Positions 46,830-56,150 of a stretch of 64,000 nt of DNA are shown here, in pieces. The notes under the pieces were generated by a model. The model was not told where the DNA came from. It searched no databases and worked only from the letters and a program-made list of their open reading frames with translations. This DNA is from Aquimarina amphilecti. GTDB lineage: Bacteria; Bacteroidota; Bacteroidia; Flavobacteriales; Flavobacteriaceae. How positions within the stretch are numbered: position 1 is the first letter of the stretch; the number at the start of each line of letters is the position of its first letter. Location of the stretch: positions 124,001 to 188,000 of the forward strand of contig NZ_FOAB01000006.1 of NCBI RefSeq assembly GCF_900109375.1, written 5' to 3'. The position numbers and the translations under genes were made by a program.

Positions 46830-47993
46830 CTACCCTCTAAATAAGAAAAAACGATCTTTCATTTTTTCAATTTCAGAATTCTTGTTGGTTATAATATAAT
46901 CGATAGCTTCTGTAGTAAAATGTTGTCCTTTTTCTGTTAAGGATACGATATCATTATTGATTTCTATCATATTGTTTTTAAGAGCTAAATCCAATACAGA
47001 TTTCGATTTTACTTTTTGCCAATTAATATGTTCATTAAGATGTTTTACGTGTCTTTCTGTTTCGTCATCTGCGTGGTTCCCTAAATGCAATAGAAAGGTG
47101 AGTAAAGAAACTTCTATTCGTTGTTGTCTGTGTCTATATATAACAGAAAAATATCCTCTATTAGGAGCAAATAAGTATACTATAAGAAATAAAATACCGA
47201 GCACACTAGTCATTGATCCCGAAATAGAAGTGTCTAATCCGTGCGCAACCCAATATCCTGCGATGGCAGAAATAACACCAAAGATACAGGCTAACAGGAT
47301 CATTTTTTTTAGATCATTCGTTAATAGATATGCAGTAGCTGCGGGTGCAATCATAAAAGCGATTACTAAAATAGCCCCAACAGCATCAAAAGCGCCCACG
47401 GTTGTTATTGATGCTATGGTCATTAAACCATAGTGCATTACTACTGGTGATAGTCCCAAGGCTGCGGCAAGACCAGCATCAAATGTGCTAACTTTTAATT
47501 CCTTGAAAAAAGCAAAAAGTAAACCGCAAGTTGCTAATAAGATAGTTCCTATAATCCATAAAGATTTAGGACCAAGGTCCACAGTGTCTATAATAAGTCT
47601 ATCAAATGGAGCAAAGGCAAGTTCGCCTAGTAGTACTGCATCTATATCAAGATGTACGTCATTAGCATTCTGCGCAATCATAATAACGCCGATACTAAAT
47701 AGAGCAGGAAAAACAAGCCCAATTGCAGTGTCCTCTTTTACTAAACCAGTTTTTTGAATAAATTCTACCAAGACTACTGTGAGTACTCCGCTTAATGCGG
47801 CAAGAAGAATTAATAGAGGAGAGGATAGATCGTGAGTAATAAAAAAACCAATTACAATTCCAGGTAATATAGAGTGGCTAATTGCATCTGTAATCAATGC
47901 CATTTTACGCAAGACTAAAAATGTTCCTGGTATTGCGCAAGCAATAGCTACAAGACTAGCGATTAATTGTATTTCGATTTGCGCATTACTCAT
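46830..47993 (-). CDS. Metal ABC transporter permease with extra C-terminal domain (second permease)
   Basis: 387 residues, about 100 longer than a plain MntB/ZnuB permease. Residues 1-280 have the eight or so TM helices of the family (LVLRKMALITDAISHSILPG, IVIAFMIAPAATAYLLTND). The extra C-terminal part (about 295-387, LLHLGNHADDETERHVKHLN, KSVLDLALKNNMIEINNDI, SLTEKGQHFTTEAIDYII) looks like a DtxR-type winged helix plus dimerisation helices. Translation overlaps the previous gene by 8 nt. Membrane half of the importer encoded at 46830-50775. Confidence 0.9.
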   Translation of the reverse strand: MSNAQIEIQLIASLVAIACAIPGTFLVLRKMALITDAISHSILPGIVIGFFITHDLSSPLLILLAALSGVLTVVLVEFIQKTGLVKEDTAIGLVFPALFSIGVIMIAQNANDVHLDIDAVLLGELAFAPFDRLIIDTVDLGPKSLWIIGTILLATCGLLFAFFKELKVSTFDAGLAAALGLSPVVMHYGLMTIASITTVGAFDAVGAILVIAFMIAPAATAYLLTNDLKKMILLACIFGVISAIAGYWVAHGLDTSISGSMTSVLGILFLIVYLFAPNRGYFSVIYRHRQQRIEVSLLTFLLHLGNHADDETERHVKHLNEHINWQKVKSKSVLDLALKNNMIEINNDIVSLTEKGQHFTTEAIDYIITNKNSEIEKMKDRFFLFRG

Positions 47994-49116
47994 CTTCCAT
48001 TTGTGTTAGCTGATTGTAGAGATTTGAAGCTGTCTTATATCCTGATGTGGTCAGCGACCACATGTTACCTTCGATTTTTACATAATCTTTGTCTTCTAAT
48101 TTTTGCAAAGACCGTTTGGTGAACCCTTGGAAGTTATTCAATATTTTGATTGCGTGAGGATGCGAAATATCTTCATGATCTCTGGCAATATTATACATAA
48201 ATGAGAGCGTTTTGTGAAGTTGCAAGTCATTTCTGTTCTTCCTAAATCGTATTTCTCTAAATAAAAGCCCGCGACCAGGAGAAAATATAAAAGAAACCAG
48301 TACGAATACCGCTGCTACTAAAACGATCACTGGGCCTGTAGATAGATTATTGTGACTAGCACTTATTGCAGTGCCAAGGACTCCGGAAAACGCACCAAAA
48401 ATAGCTGCAAGGATTACCATAATGGATAGACTATTGGTCCATTGTCTTGCAGCAGCAGCAGGAGCAAGGATCATAGCACTCATTAAAACTACGCCAACTG
48501 TTTGTAAACCTAGAACAATGGCAATTACAATAAATGTGGTAATTAGTATGTCTAAAAATTTAATATTGAAACCTAATGTTTTGGTATAATCGCTATCAAA
48601 CAATGATATTTTAAGCTCTTTCCAAAATAATAATAGTACGATGAGACAGACTCCTGTGACCAATGACATCATCCAAACATCACTTTCTAACAAAGTAGCA
48701 GCTTGCCCAAAAAGATAATTTTCTAATCCCGCTTGATTCGCATTTGGTAGTTTTTGTATGTATGTGAGTAATAACATTCCAAAACCAAAAAATAGAGAAA
48801 GAATTAATCCTAGCGCAGTGTCAGATTTAAGATGAGTCTTTTTGATAATTCCTCGAATCCAGAAACTACCTATTAAGCCACTAACTAGGGCTCCTAATAA
48901 AAATGCATTGCTATTTTTTGCTCCAATAATTAAGAAAGCTATTGCGATTCCTGGTAAGGCGGCGTGCGAAATAGCATCACCCAATAGACTCTGTTTTCTT
49001 AAGACAGCAAAACTCCCTAACATTCCACAAATTGCTCCAAGAATTGCAGTTCCTAAGGTGATAGTCCGCAGCGTATAATCGGTAAAAACAAGTTGTATGT
49101 ACTCAAGAATATCCAT
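47986..49116 (-). CDS. Metal ABC transporter permease with extra C-terminal domain (first permease)
   Basis: 376 residues from ATG 49116 (an ATG at 49134 adds six residues and overlaps the ATPase gene by 14 nt; I prefer the 4-bp gap). MDILEYIQLVFTDYTLRTIT opens the protein, and SFAVLRKQSLLGDAISHAAL is the MntB/ZnuB permease motif. A C-terminal extension of about 90 residues (HKTLSFMYNIARDHEDISH, SLQKLEDKDYVKIEGNMW, LTTSGYKTASNLYNQL) again resembles a winged helix. Two permeases in one operon suggest a heteromeric membrane domain, as in Mn/Zn/Fe importers of the TroCD type. Confidence 0.9.
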   Translation of the reverse strand: MDILEYIQLVFTDYTLRTITLGTAILGAICGMLGSFAVLRKQSLLGDAISHAALPGIAIAFLIIGAKNSNAFLLGALVSGLIGSFWIRGIIKKTHLKSDTALGLILSLFFGFGMLLLTYIQKLPNANQAGLENYLFGQAATLLESDVWMMSLVTGVCLIVLLLFWKELKISLFDSDYTKTLGFNIKFLDILITTFIVIAIVLGLQTVGVVLMSAMILAPAAAARQWTNSLSIMVILAAIFGAFSGVLGTAISASHNNLSTGPVIVLVAAVFVLVSFIFSPGRGLLFREIRFRKNRNDLQLHKTLSFMYNIARDHEDISHPHAIKILNNFQGFTKRSLQKLEDKDYVKIEGNMWSLTTSGYKTASNLYNQLTQMEDE

Positions 49117-49120
49117 AGTA

Positions 49121-49858
49121 TTATTGTTGAACACTTACCTTATAGTTGATTCCATATGTCTTAGTAAGATTATCATCGTTAAAAATATCTTTTACAGGTC
49201 CTGTTGCGATTTTCTTAACATTCAAGAATGTTACCCAATCAAAATATTCAGGAACCGTTTGTAGATCGTGATGCACTACTATTACCGTTTTACCAGCTTT
49301 TCTTAATTCTTTTAGAATATTTATAATTGCTTTTTCTGTCGTAGCATCAACCCCTTGAAAAGGCTCATCCATAAAATATATCGATGCATTCTGCACCAAT
49401 GCTCTTGCAAGAAAAATACGTTGTTGTTGTCCTCCAGAAAGTTGACTTATCTGCCTAGATTTAAAAGCCAACATCCCTACTTTTTCTAAAGCTTCAAGAG
49501 CCGCTTTTTTTTGCTTCTGTCCAGGTCTCTTTATCCAACCCAAGCTTCCATAAGTCCCCATCATAACTACATCCAATGCAGTTGTAGGAAAATCCCAATC
49601 TACACTTCCTTTTTGAGGAACGTAAGCTACAAGAGATCGTTGTTTTTTATATGGTTTATTGTAAATTTTTACGCTTCCTGCGATAGGTTTTATAATATCC
49701 AAAACAGATTTGATCAATGTAGATTTTCCAGCCCCGTTTGGTCCGACAATCGCCATTAGTACTCCTTCTGGAATAGTAAGGTCGATATCCCATAATACAG
49801 GCTTGTAGTTATAAGCTACCGTAAGGTCATCTATTTGTACAGCAATTTTGTCATTCAT
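49121..49858 (-). CDS. Metal ABC transporter ATP-binding protein
   Basis: 245 residues. Walker [20 protein letters not shown] (about 36-54), signature [14 protein letters not shown], Walker [13 protein letters not shown], and switch His in [29 protein letters not shown] is typical of MntB/ZnuC-type ATPases. The start codon shares one base with the stop of the binding-protein gene (TAATG at 49856-49860), so translation is coupled. Confidence 0.95.
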   Translation of the reverse strand: MNDKIAVQIDDLTVAYNYKPVLWDIDLTIPEGVLMAIVGPNGAGKSTLIKSVLDIIKPIAGSVKIYNKPYKKQRSLVAYVPQKGSVDWDFPTTALDVVMMGTYGSLGWIKRPGQKQKKAALEALEKVGMLAFKSRQISQLSGGQQQRIFLARALVQNASIYFMDEPFQGVDATTEKAIINILKELRKAGKTVIVVHHDLQTVPEYFDWVTFLNVKKIATGPVKDIFNDDNLTKTYGINYKVSVQQ

Positions 49859-50775
49859 TATTTTAATGCATTTACAATTGTGTTTACATTGTATTCAAAC
49901 ATCCCTATATATGTTCCTTCTGTAGTTCCAGGGTTTCCTAAGGCATCAGAGTATAGTGTACCTCCTATTATTGCTTCATGATCTTTAGACCTTACAGCTG
50001 CTTGTAAAGCTTCAATAGTACGTTTTGGAACCGAAGTTTCAACAAAAATCGCTTTCACTTGGTTTTCTATAATAAAGGCTGCTAACTTTTGTACATCTTG
50101 TACACCAGCTTCTGTTGCCGTGGACAGCCCTTGTAATCCAACTACATTAAACCTGTATTCTTTGCCAAAATAGCTAAACGCGTCATGAGCTGTCACCAGA
50201 ATTCTTTTGTTTTCTGGTAAAGTTTCTATAGTGGTTTTTAACTTATTTTCTAGTAGATTTAATTTATCTAGATATGCTTTTCCGTTGGTTTCAAAAGCGT
50301 TTGCGTTTTTAGGGTCCAATTCCTTTAATTTTTTCATGGTAAAGGAAGCTACTTGTTTCCAGTTGTCTACATTGAACCAAATATGTGGATCATAATTAGA
50401 AGCAAAATAGTCAGATCCTATAAGTGTGTTTTTGTCCAAAACTTCGCCAACTGCAATAGTTTTTATGTTTTGACTCCCCATTTTCTCAAATACTTCTACT
50501 AATTTTCCTTCGAGATGCAGTCCATTATAAAAGATAACATCTGCGTTAACTAATTTGGTAACATCACCTTCACTAGCTTTATATAGGTGAGGGTCAACAC
50601 CAGATCCCATTAAGCCCTCGACAGTTATTAGATCCCCTCCAATATTTTTAACAAGATCAGTGATCATGGTAGTCGTGGTGACTACATTTAATTTTTGATT
50701 TACCTTCTTTTCTTCTTTTTTACAAGAAAAGAAAGTCATTGTTATTACTACAAGTATTACAATTTTTTTGGTCAT
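49858..50775 (-). CDS. Metal ABC transporter substrate-binding lipoprotein (ZnuA/MntA type)
   Basis: About 305 residues from ATG 50775 (a 50793 start adds six residues). Lipobox in [20 protein letters not shown] with Cys18. Cluster A-1 binding-protein features: [20 protein letters not shown] (first metal His), [29 protein letters not shown] and GTLYSDALG near the C-terminus, with a His-rich loop absent. This points to manganese, zinc or iron, and I cannot separate them. First gene of the operon, divergent from the DtxR-type regulator gene with 149 bp between. Confidence 0.93.
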   Translation of the reverse strand: MTKKIVILVVITMTFFSCKKEEKKVNQKLNVVTTTTMITDLVKNIGGDLITVEGLMGSGVDPHLYKASEGDVTKLVNADVIFYNGLHLEGKLVEVFEKMGSQNIKTIAVGEVLDKNTLIGSDYFASNYDPHIWFNVDNWKQVASFTMKKLKELDPKNANAFETNGKAYLDKLNLLENKLKTTIETLPENKRILVTAHDAFSYFGKEYRFNVVGLQGLSTATEAGVQDVQKLAAFIIENQVKAIFVETSVPKRTIEALQAAVRSKDHEAIIGGTLYSDALGNPGTTEGTYIGMFEYNVNTIVNALK

Positions 50776-50890
50776 TTGAAATTTTTGATTCAATAATGAT
50801 GTTATATTTTTAAGCTAAAACTATTTATAAAAACAATATCCAAAAAAATCTAAATAAGAAGAGACAATAATCGGACCTGTTATAATTGTA

Positions 50891-50908
50891 TTAGGTTTAG
50901 TATTTTTG
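50891..50908 (+). promoter_or_regulatory. Possible DtxR-type half-operator over the regulator's promoter
   Basis: TTAGGTTTAG at 50891-50900 resembles the left half of DtxR/MntR boxes (TTAGGTTAG) and directly abuts TATTTTTG at 50901-50908, which fits the TAnnTTTG -7 box of the regulator gene at 50943. No perfect palindrome is visible, so this is tentative. Confidence 0.35.
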
Positions 50909-50942
50909 TTTAATTATAATAGCAAAACTAAAAAAGTTAGCC

Positions 50943-51626
50943 ATGACTAACAAATTAAATTTGAATAATTTAACAAAAAGCGAAGAAGATTACTTAAAAG
51001 CTCTTTTTCAATTATTAGTGGAAGATAATTCGGTGAAGGTCGGGAATAACCAATTGGCGGAGTATCTTAAGGTTTCTCCTGCTTCTACTAATAATATGAT
51101 CAAAAAGTTAAAAACAAAGAATTACGTAGTAAGTGAGAAGTATGGGAAATTAGAATTAACAGATGAAGGTAGTGCTATTGCAGTTAGGCTTATTAGGAAA
51201 CATAGGCTTTGGGAAACTTTTTTATATAATTATCTAAACTTTAGTTGGGATGAGGTTCATGAGGTAGCCGAGCAGTTGGAGCACATAAAATCATATAAAT
51301 TAATTGATGAGTTAGATCGGTTTATGGATTTTCCAGAGAAAGATCCTCATGGAGAATTAATTCCTACTTCAAAAGGTGAGTACAAGGTAGTTCCTAAAAT
51401 TACATTATCTTCTTTAGAGGAAGGAGCTATTTGTCAATTAATCTCTGTAAATGATGGTTCTGTTAATTTTTTGAGATTTGTTTCGGAAATTGGATTGGCT
51501 TTAAGTAGTGAGATCAAAGTGCTTGAAGTACGAGAATTTGACAAGTCTATTAGAATTCAATTTAATGATAGTATTGAAACGGTAACAAGAAAATTTGCTG
51601 ATAATGTTTTTGTAAAAGTATTATGA
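50943..51626 (+). CDS. DtxR/MntR-family metal-dependent regulator
   Basis: 227 residues. Winged helix 1-70 (LTKSEEDYLKALFQLLVEDN, VSPASTNNMIKKLKTKNYV, LELTDEGSAIAVRLIRKHRL), metal-binding/dimerisation helices about 72-140 (WETFLYNYLNFSWDEVHEVA, EHIKSYKLIDELDRFMDFPE, DPHGELIP) and an SH3/FeoA-like domain 150-227. The His/Asp/Glu metal sites of the family (ExxH-type in DEVHEVAEQLEH) are present. It probably represses the divergent importer operon when Mn or Fe is sufficient. Target sites are discussed at 50891 and 56012. Confidence 0.93.
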   Translation: MTNKLNLNNLTKSEEDYLKALFQLLVEDNSVKVGNNQLAEYLKVSPASTNNMIKKLKTKNYVVSEKYGKLELTDEGSAIAVRLIRKHRLWETFLYNYLNFSWDEVHEVAEQLEHIKSYKLIDELDRFMDFPEKDPHGELIPTSKGEYKVVPKITLSSLEEGAICQLISVNDGSVNFLRFVSEIGLALSSEIKVLEVREFDKSIRIQFNDSIETVTRKFADNVFVKVL

Positions 51627-51658
51627 CTTAATAATAAATGTTAAAAAAAACAAGACTA

Positions 51659-51690
51659 TTGCGGATTGTAGCTTATACCTATTATCTTTG
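51659..51690 (+). promoter_or_regulatory. Promoter of the exonuclease gene
   Basis: TTG at 51659-51661, 21 bases, TATCTTTG at 51683-51690. The start codon is 17 bp further on. One of the best matches to the flavobacterial consensus in this window. Confidence 0.75.
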
Positions 51691-51707
51691 AGGCACACAA
51701 TCAATTT

Positions 51708-52487
51708 ATGGAGCTTACGTTAAAAAGACCGATCTGTTTCTTTGATCTAGAAACAACCGGTATAAATATTTCTAAAGATCGAATCGTGGAAATTTCAATC
51801 CTTAAAGTTTTTCCGAATGGAAATAAGGAAAGTAAAACTTGGCTTGTTAATCCAGAGATGCCAATTCCACCAGAAACTACAGAAGTACACGGTATTACAA
51901 ATGAAAAAGTAGCTAATGAGCCAACTTTTAATCAGTTAGCGAATAAAGTTAGTGATATGATAAAAGGATGTGACCTGGGAGGTTTTAACTCTAACAGATT
52001 TGATATTCCTTTATTAGCAGAAGAATTATTACGTGCTGATGTGGATTTTGATATGAAAAACACTGTTGCAGTAGATGTTCAGACTATTTTTCATAAAATG
52101 GAAAAGAGAACTTTAGAAGCTGCGTATAAATTTTACTGCGATAAAGATTTAGAAAATGCACATTCTGCAGAAGCTGATACTAATGCAACTTATGAAGTGT
52201 TAAAAGCGCAGTTAGATAGATATCCAGAATTAGAAAATGACACTAAATTTCTCGCAGAGTTTAGTTCTAGAAAACAATTTGCGGATTTCGCTGGTTTTAT
52301 AGCTTATGATAAAGAAGGAAGAGAGATATTTTCTTTTGGAAAGCATAAAGGTAAGTTAGTTGAAAAAGTAATGGAAGATGAACCAGGTTATTTTGGATGG
52401 TTACAGAATGCAGATTTTCCTTTATATACTAAAAAAGTTCTTACAGCTGTTAGACTCCGAAAGTTAAACAATAGCCTTAAGCTGTAA
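51708..52487 (+). CDS. DnaQ-like 3'-5' exonuclease with C-terminal DUF3820-like domain
   Basis: 259 residues. DEDDh exonuclease motifs: ICFFDLETTGINISKDRIVE (Exo I), GGFNSNRFDIPLLAEELL (Exo II) and HSAEADTNATYEV (Exo III His/Asp). This is the epsilon-type proofreading fold. The C-terminus (about 205-245, FSFGKHKGKLVEKVMEDEPG, YFGWLQN) is the small DUF3820/putative quorum-sensing-type module often fused to such exonucleases. Probably a DNA repair or replication-associated nuclease. The next gene (52505) follows 17 bp later on the same strand. Confidence 0.93.
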   Translation: MELTLKRPICFFDLETTGINISKDRIVEISILKVFPNGNKESKTWLVNPEMPIPPETTEVHGITNEKVANEPTFNQLANKVSDMIKGCDLGGFNSNRFDIPLLAEELLRADVDFDMKNTVAVDVQTIFHKMEKRTLEAAYKFYCDKDLENAHSAEADTNATYEVLKAQLDRYPELENDTKFLAEFSSRKQFADFAGFIAYDKEGREIFSFGKHKGKLVEKVMEDEPGYFGWLQNADFPLYTKKVLTAVRLRKLNNSLKL

Positions 52488-52504
52488 CGATTATCATTAA
52501 TTTT

Positions 52505-53116
52505 ATGAAGATTATTTGTATTGGGCGTAACTATACGGATCATATAGAAGAATTGGAAAATGAAAAACCAACAGATCCTGTTGTTTTTATGAAACCTGAT
52601 ACTTCAATTCTTTTAAAGAAACAACCTTTTTTTATTCCGGATTTTTCTAATGATATACATCATGAAGTAGAAGTTTTGGTGAAGATTAAAAAATTAGGTA
52701 AGTATATCGATAAAAAATTTGCCCATAAATATTATGATGAAATTGGGCTTGGAATAGATTTTACAGCTAGAGATTTACAAAGTCAACTTAAGGCCAAAGG
52801 ATTGCCTTGGGAAAAAGCAAAAGCATTTGATGGTGCAGCTGTTATTGGAAAATGGGTTGATAAGAGCGATTTTTCGGATGTAAATAATATTAATTTTCGT
52901 TTAGAAAAGAATGACGCAATTGTTCAAGAAGGAAACACTAAGTTAATGCTTTGGAAAATTGATGAACTAATAGAATACGTATCGAAATACTTCACATTGA
53001 AAATTGGAGATATTATTTTTACGGGTACTCCTGCTGGTGTAGGACCTGTGCAAACAAATGATAATTTAAGTGGTTTTATAGAAGAAAAGAAAATGTTTTC
53101 TATTAAAGTAAAATAG
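52505..53116 (+). CDS. Fumarylacetoacetate hydrolase (FAH) family protein
   Basis: 203 residues, the short FAH fold. MKIICIGRNYTDHIEELENE starts the protein, EVEVLVKIKKLGKYI and YDEIGLGIDFTARDLQSQLK carry the acidic metal ligands, and KIGDIIFTGTPAGVGPVQTN the closing loop. Members cleave C-C bonds in 2-oxo acids or decarboxylate oxaloacetate. A truncated copy of its end lies at 56151-56284. Confidence 0.9.
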   Translation: MKIICIGRNYTDHIEELENEKPTDPVVFMKPDTSILLKKQPFFIPDFSNDIHHEVEVLVKIKKLGKYIDKKFAHKYYDEIGLGIDFTARDLQSQLKAKGLPWEKAKAFDGAAVIGKWVDKSDFSDVNNINFRLEKNDAIVQEGNTKLMLWKIDELIEYVSKYFTLKIGDIIFTGTPAGVGPVQTNDNLSGFIEEKKMFSIKVK

Positions 53117-53132
53117 TCTTTTTGGTTAACAC

Positions 53133-53603
53133 CTAAAGTGCTAATAACATTTTCTTTGGGCTTAGGTATTCAAAATACCGTTTTCTAACTTTAAAATTTT
53201 CGTCTAAGAATATAGTGGCAGGTAGAGAAAAAGAATTGTTTTTCCTGGATGCCAATAAGACTGGGATTTGATGAATCGCATTTCTTGAAGTTAAGTAATT
53301 TTTATTTGTAAAAATAGCACCATCAAAAATAATCGTATCTCTACTTTCTGCATTCATTTTTACAGCATAATAATTCTTATTTATTTTTTCAATGACTTCT
53401 GATTTAGTATAAACTACTCTATCCATTTTTTTGCAATATGCACACCAATCGGCATAGAAACTAACAATTACTTTTTTTGGTTTTAGTGCAAGAGAATCGT
53501 CTAATTGCTCAAAAGTTATCCAATTGATGGTTTTATTTTCTTGAGCTTCTGTTTGCAAGGAAACGAATAAAAATAATAATAGTATGATTCTCAAATAATT
53601 CAT
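53133..53603 (-). CDS. Exported thioredoxin-family protein
   Basis: 156 residues. Signal peptide about 1-20 (ends QTEAQ). Thioredoxin fold with WCAYCKKMDR as the CxxC site (about 53-62) and a later cis-Pro-like SLPATIFLD. The pattern is that of periplasmic DUF255/thioredoxin-like reductases. It starts 2 bp after the stop of the TonB receptor gene and so is the second gene of that operon. A thiol partner for metal uptake or receptor folding is plausible but inferred. Confidence 0.88.
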   Translation of the reverse strand: MNYLRIILLLFLFVSLQTEAQENKTINWITFEQLDDSLALKPKKVIVSFYADWCAYCKKMDRVVYTKSEVIEKINKNYYAVKMNAESRDTIIFDGAIFTNKNYLTSRNAIHQIPVLLASRKNNSFSLPATIFLDENFKVRKRYFEYLSPKKMLLAL

Positions 53604-53605
53604 TG

Positions 53606-55966
53606 TTAATGAAGCTTACCAAATTTTATACCTATAAAGAATGTTCTTGGAGATCCAGGTCCGTAAATATAGTCAGAATCGCGAAGAGGTCCGATATCAA
53701 AATCATTCTGATAGCTGTTAAATATGTTTTTAACTCCACCGCTAAAAGTGATGTGAAAATTTTCTGAAATATCTGAATGATATTCAAGTTTTAGATTCAT
53801 ATCAAAAAAAGAATCGGTATCCACAAGATCTAGAAACCCTGTGTCACTAATGACACGAGGTACTGTCATACCACCGGTATATGTTCCAGTAAGATCTATG
53901 TTAAATTGTTCTCCGGGAACCCAAGATGTATTAAGGTATCCATAAGTGTTAGGGTTTCTTACAAACTCATCTACGGCTACATTACTTTCTTGAGGGATTG
54001 TGCCATCTGTTTCAAAAAGTATTTGACTTTCATTATATGAAGCTTTTTGAATAGTTCCTCCTAACTGAAATTGCCATTCTTTAGAAGGAGATATACCAAT
54101 TTCAAAATTAGATCCAAATACCTTTGCGCCTGATCCATTTCTAACTTCTTCAAGAATAGAACCATTTTCGAGAACTGCTCCTGTACTTACCAAAGTAAAG
54201 GGGTCTTCAAGACTTGTGTAAAACCCTTCAAGTAGAAAATCTGTTTGAATTTTGTTTATGTTTTTTGTGTAATTCAGAGATGCAGTAAAGGCATTGGAAA
54301 ATTCCGTATCCAGGTTTTCTGATAAAATCACAAATTGAGGTTCTCCTCCAACTGATGAGATGTGTAAATCTTCATTAAAAGCTTGCGGAGCTCTAAATCC
54401 TCTTGCGTAACCACCTCTTAATTTTAAAGAATTAAGCAGATTGTAGGATATTGTTATTCTTGGGCTTAGTACCGTTTGATTTATAGATATCTCTCTAGAA
54501 ATACCACCTATATTATATTCTCCTTTGACATTTACATGATCTAATCTAGTACCTAATAGTGCCGTGAAATCATTATTTGGTTTCCATTCATACTGTGCAT
54601 AGGAACCGATAGTATGAACTTGTTGATCAATTAGTCTATTATAACCAGCAATTATATCTTCGGTATCACTGATGTTATATTCTGTACCTATAGTAATAAT
54701 GTCATCGTTTTTAAGATTTTGGGTGAATTGAATCCCTGCTAGTAATGCTAAATCCTTTGTGATTCCGTAAGAGTTTAGTGCAAGAATGCTGTCTTGTCGC
54801 GTTCTCGAACCGCCTAATCCTCCGTAGTAGCTGTCTCTTTCTGTATATTGACCAGAGGTGTAGATAGATAGATTGTTAGTACCTTTTTTGTTTTCTACTT
54901 CATAAGTAATCCCTCCTAAAAAAGTATTGTGATCTAATTCTTCCGTAATGTCGGTAAAATGTGGGGCAATGTCAAGACGATCTCCCCCACGACGATATTC
55001 TTTAATAGTGGTTAGATCTAAAGATATTTTACTTCTATCATTTGGTTTTAAAAATGTTTTAATTCCAAAAGTGGTGTTTTGGAGAGTTGTTAACTCAGTA
55101 AACCCATCATCATTAGCATCAAATTCTTCTCGATCCCTATTAAGTCCGAATACGGTAATTCCAGACATTAAATCATCACTTACAAGAGATGCATTAAAGT
55201 TTAAAGAACGGTCTGGAGTATTTCCGTCAATAAGGCCAAAATAAGTGCCGATTTCCCAAGAATTAAGAATCGGGTCTTTAGTTATGATATTAATTGTTCC
55301 TGCGATAGCATTAGATCCATAAAGAGCAGAACCTCCACTTCTAACTACCTCAATACGTTCAACAATATTAGTGGGTATCTGTTCTAGTCCATAAACACTA
55401 TTTAATGCACTAAAAACAGCTCTACTATTTATCAATACTTGGGTGTAGCTACCATCTAGGCCATTAAGTCTTACTTGAGTAAATCCACAATTCTGACAAT
55501 TGTTTTCCACTCTAACCCCTGTAGAATAATTTAGTCCTTCAGAAATTGATATAGATTGTGTAGCTTCTAGTAGTTTAGGACTTAGTACATTCACTACCAC
55601 TGGGGCGTTTTTTCGATTTACTCGATTTCTAGTTGCACTTACTACGATCTGGTCTAGATTTAATCGATCTTCTTTAAGAATGAATTTTTTGATAGAAGTA
55701 TTAGGTGTTATTGAGATATTTTCTGTCAAGGTTTGGTGTCCTAACGAACTAATTTTTAAAACGTAATCTCCAATAGGGATATTCTTAATTTCAAAAAAAC
55801 CATCCCCATCCGCAGATGTATATGTGTTGAAGGAAGGGTTTGATATTGCTATGTTGGCATAAGGTAATGGGAATTCATTTGTGTTAATGTTTCCTTTTAT
55901 GTTTCCTGTCTGACCTGTAACTAGATAGGTGTTTAGTGCGATCAAAAAGAATAAAAATGATTTCAT
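53606..55966 (-). CDS. TonB-dependent outer-membrane receptor
   Basis: About 786 residues from the Met at 55966, whose signal MKSFLFFLIALNTYLVTGQT is clear; a start at 56002 adds 12 residues without sense. N-terminal carboxypeptidase-like beta-domain (about 20-100), plug domain with VVVNVLSPKLLEATQSISIS and ERIEVVRSGGSALYGSNAIA (about 125-245), then a beta-barrel to a final Phe-x-x-x-F-like IKFGKLH. It resembles siderophore/heme/vitamin-type receptors; there is no SusD gene nearby. Operon with the thioredoxin-like gene downstream. A DtxR-like palindrome lies 46 bp upstream of the start, so metal control is likely. Confidence 0.93.
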   Translation of the reverse strand: MKSFLFFLIALNTYLVTGQTGNIKGNINTNEFPLPYANIAISNPSFNTYTSADGDGFFEIKNIPIGDYVLKISSLGHQTLTENISITPNTSIKKFILKEDRLNLDQIVVSATRNRVNRKNAPVVVNVLSPKLLEATQSISISEGLNYSTGVRVENNCQNCGFTQVRLNGLDGSYTQVLINSRAVFSALNSVYGLEQIPTNIVERIEVVRSGGSALYGSNAIAGTINIITKDPILNSWEIGTYFGLIDGNTPDRSLNFNASLVSDDLMSGITVFGLNRDREEFDANDDGFTELTTLQNTTFGIKTFLKPNDRSKISLDLTTIKEYRRGGDRLDIAPHFTDITEELDHNTFLGGITYEVENKKGTNNLSIYTSGQYTERDSYYGGLGGSRTRQDSILALNSYGITKDLALLAGIQFTQNLKNDDIITIGTEYNISDTEDIIAGYNRLIDQQVHTIGSYAQYEWKPNNDFTALLGTRLDHVNVKGEYNIGGISREISINQTVLSPRITISYNLLNSLKLRGGYARGFRAPQAFNEDLHISSVGGEPQFVILSENLDTEFSNAFTASLNYTKNINKIQTDFLLEGFYTSLEDPFTLVSTGAVLENGSILEEVRNGSGAKVFGSNFEIGISPSKEWQFQLGGTIQKASYNESQILFETDGTIPQESNVAVDEFVRNPNTYGYLNTSWVPGEQFNIDLTGTYTGGMTVPRVISDTGFLDLVDTDSFFDMNLKLEYHSDISENFHITFSGGVKNIFNSYQNDFDIGPLRDSDYIYGPGSPRTFFIGIKFGKLH

Positions 55967-56011
55967 TATTAAACAGTGTAACTTAATTATTAGTTTTGGC
56001 AAATTTAAAAA

Positions 56012-56027
56012 GTTAGATTAGTCTAAC
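56012..56027 (-). promoter_or_regulatory. DtxR/MntR-like operator upstream of the TonB receptor
   Basis: GTTAGATTAGTCTAAC: perfect 6-bp arms GTTAGA / TCTAAC around TTAG. This fits the DtxR-family box (TTAGGTTAGSCTAACCTAA), with GTTAG and CTAAC half sites. It begins 46 bp upstream of the receptor start codon. The likely binder is the regulator encoded at 50943. Confidence 0.65.
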
Positions 56028-56150
56028 AAATTATTTTAACATAATATAAACTAAATTTTAGTTAAGTTTAAATTTGTTTGTTTAAGCTAGTATGTGCCAT
56101 GTTTATTATATGAATACATCTTTTATTCTCTTTATTTTGTAATTTGATTA

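Noticed and set aside
46957..47433. Plus-strand open frame of 158 codons across the metal permease
   Set aside because: It is antisense to transmembrane helices of the permease; composition shows it to be a shadow.
53606..56002. SusC-type receptor for glycan uptake
   Set aside because: No SusD neighbour, length near 790 and a DtxR-like operator favour a metal or siderophore receptor.
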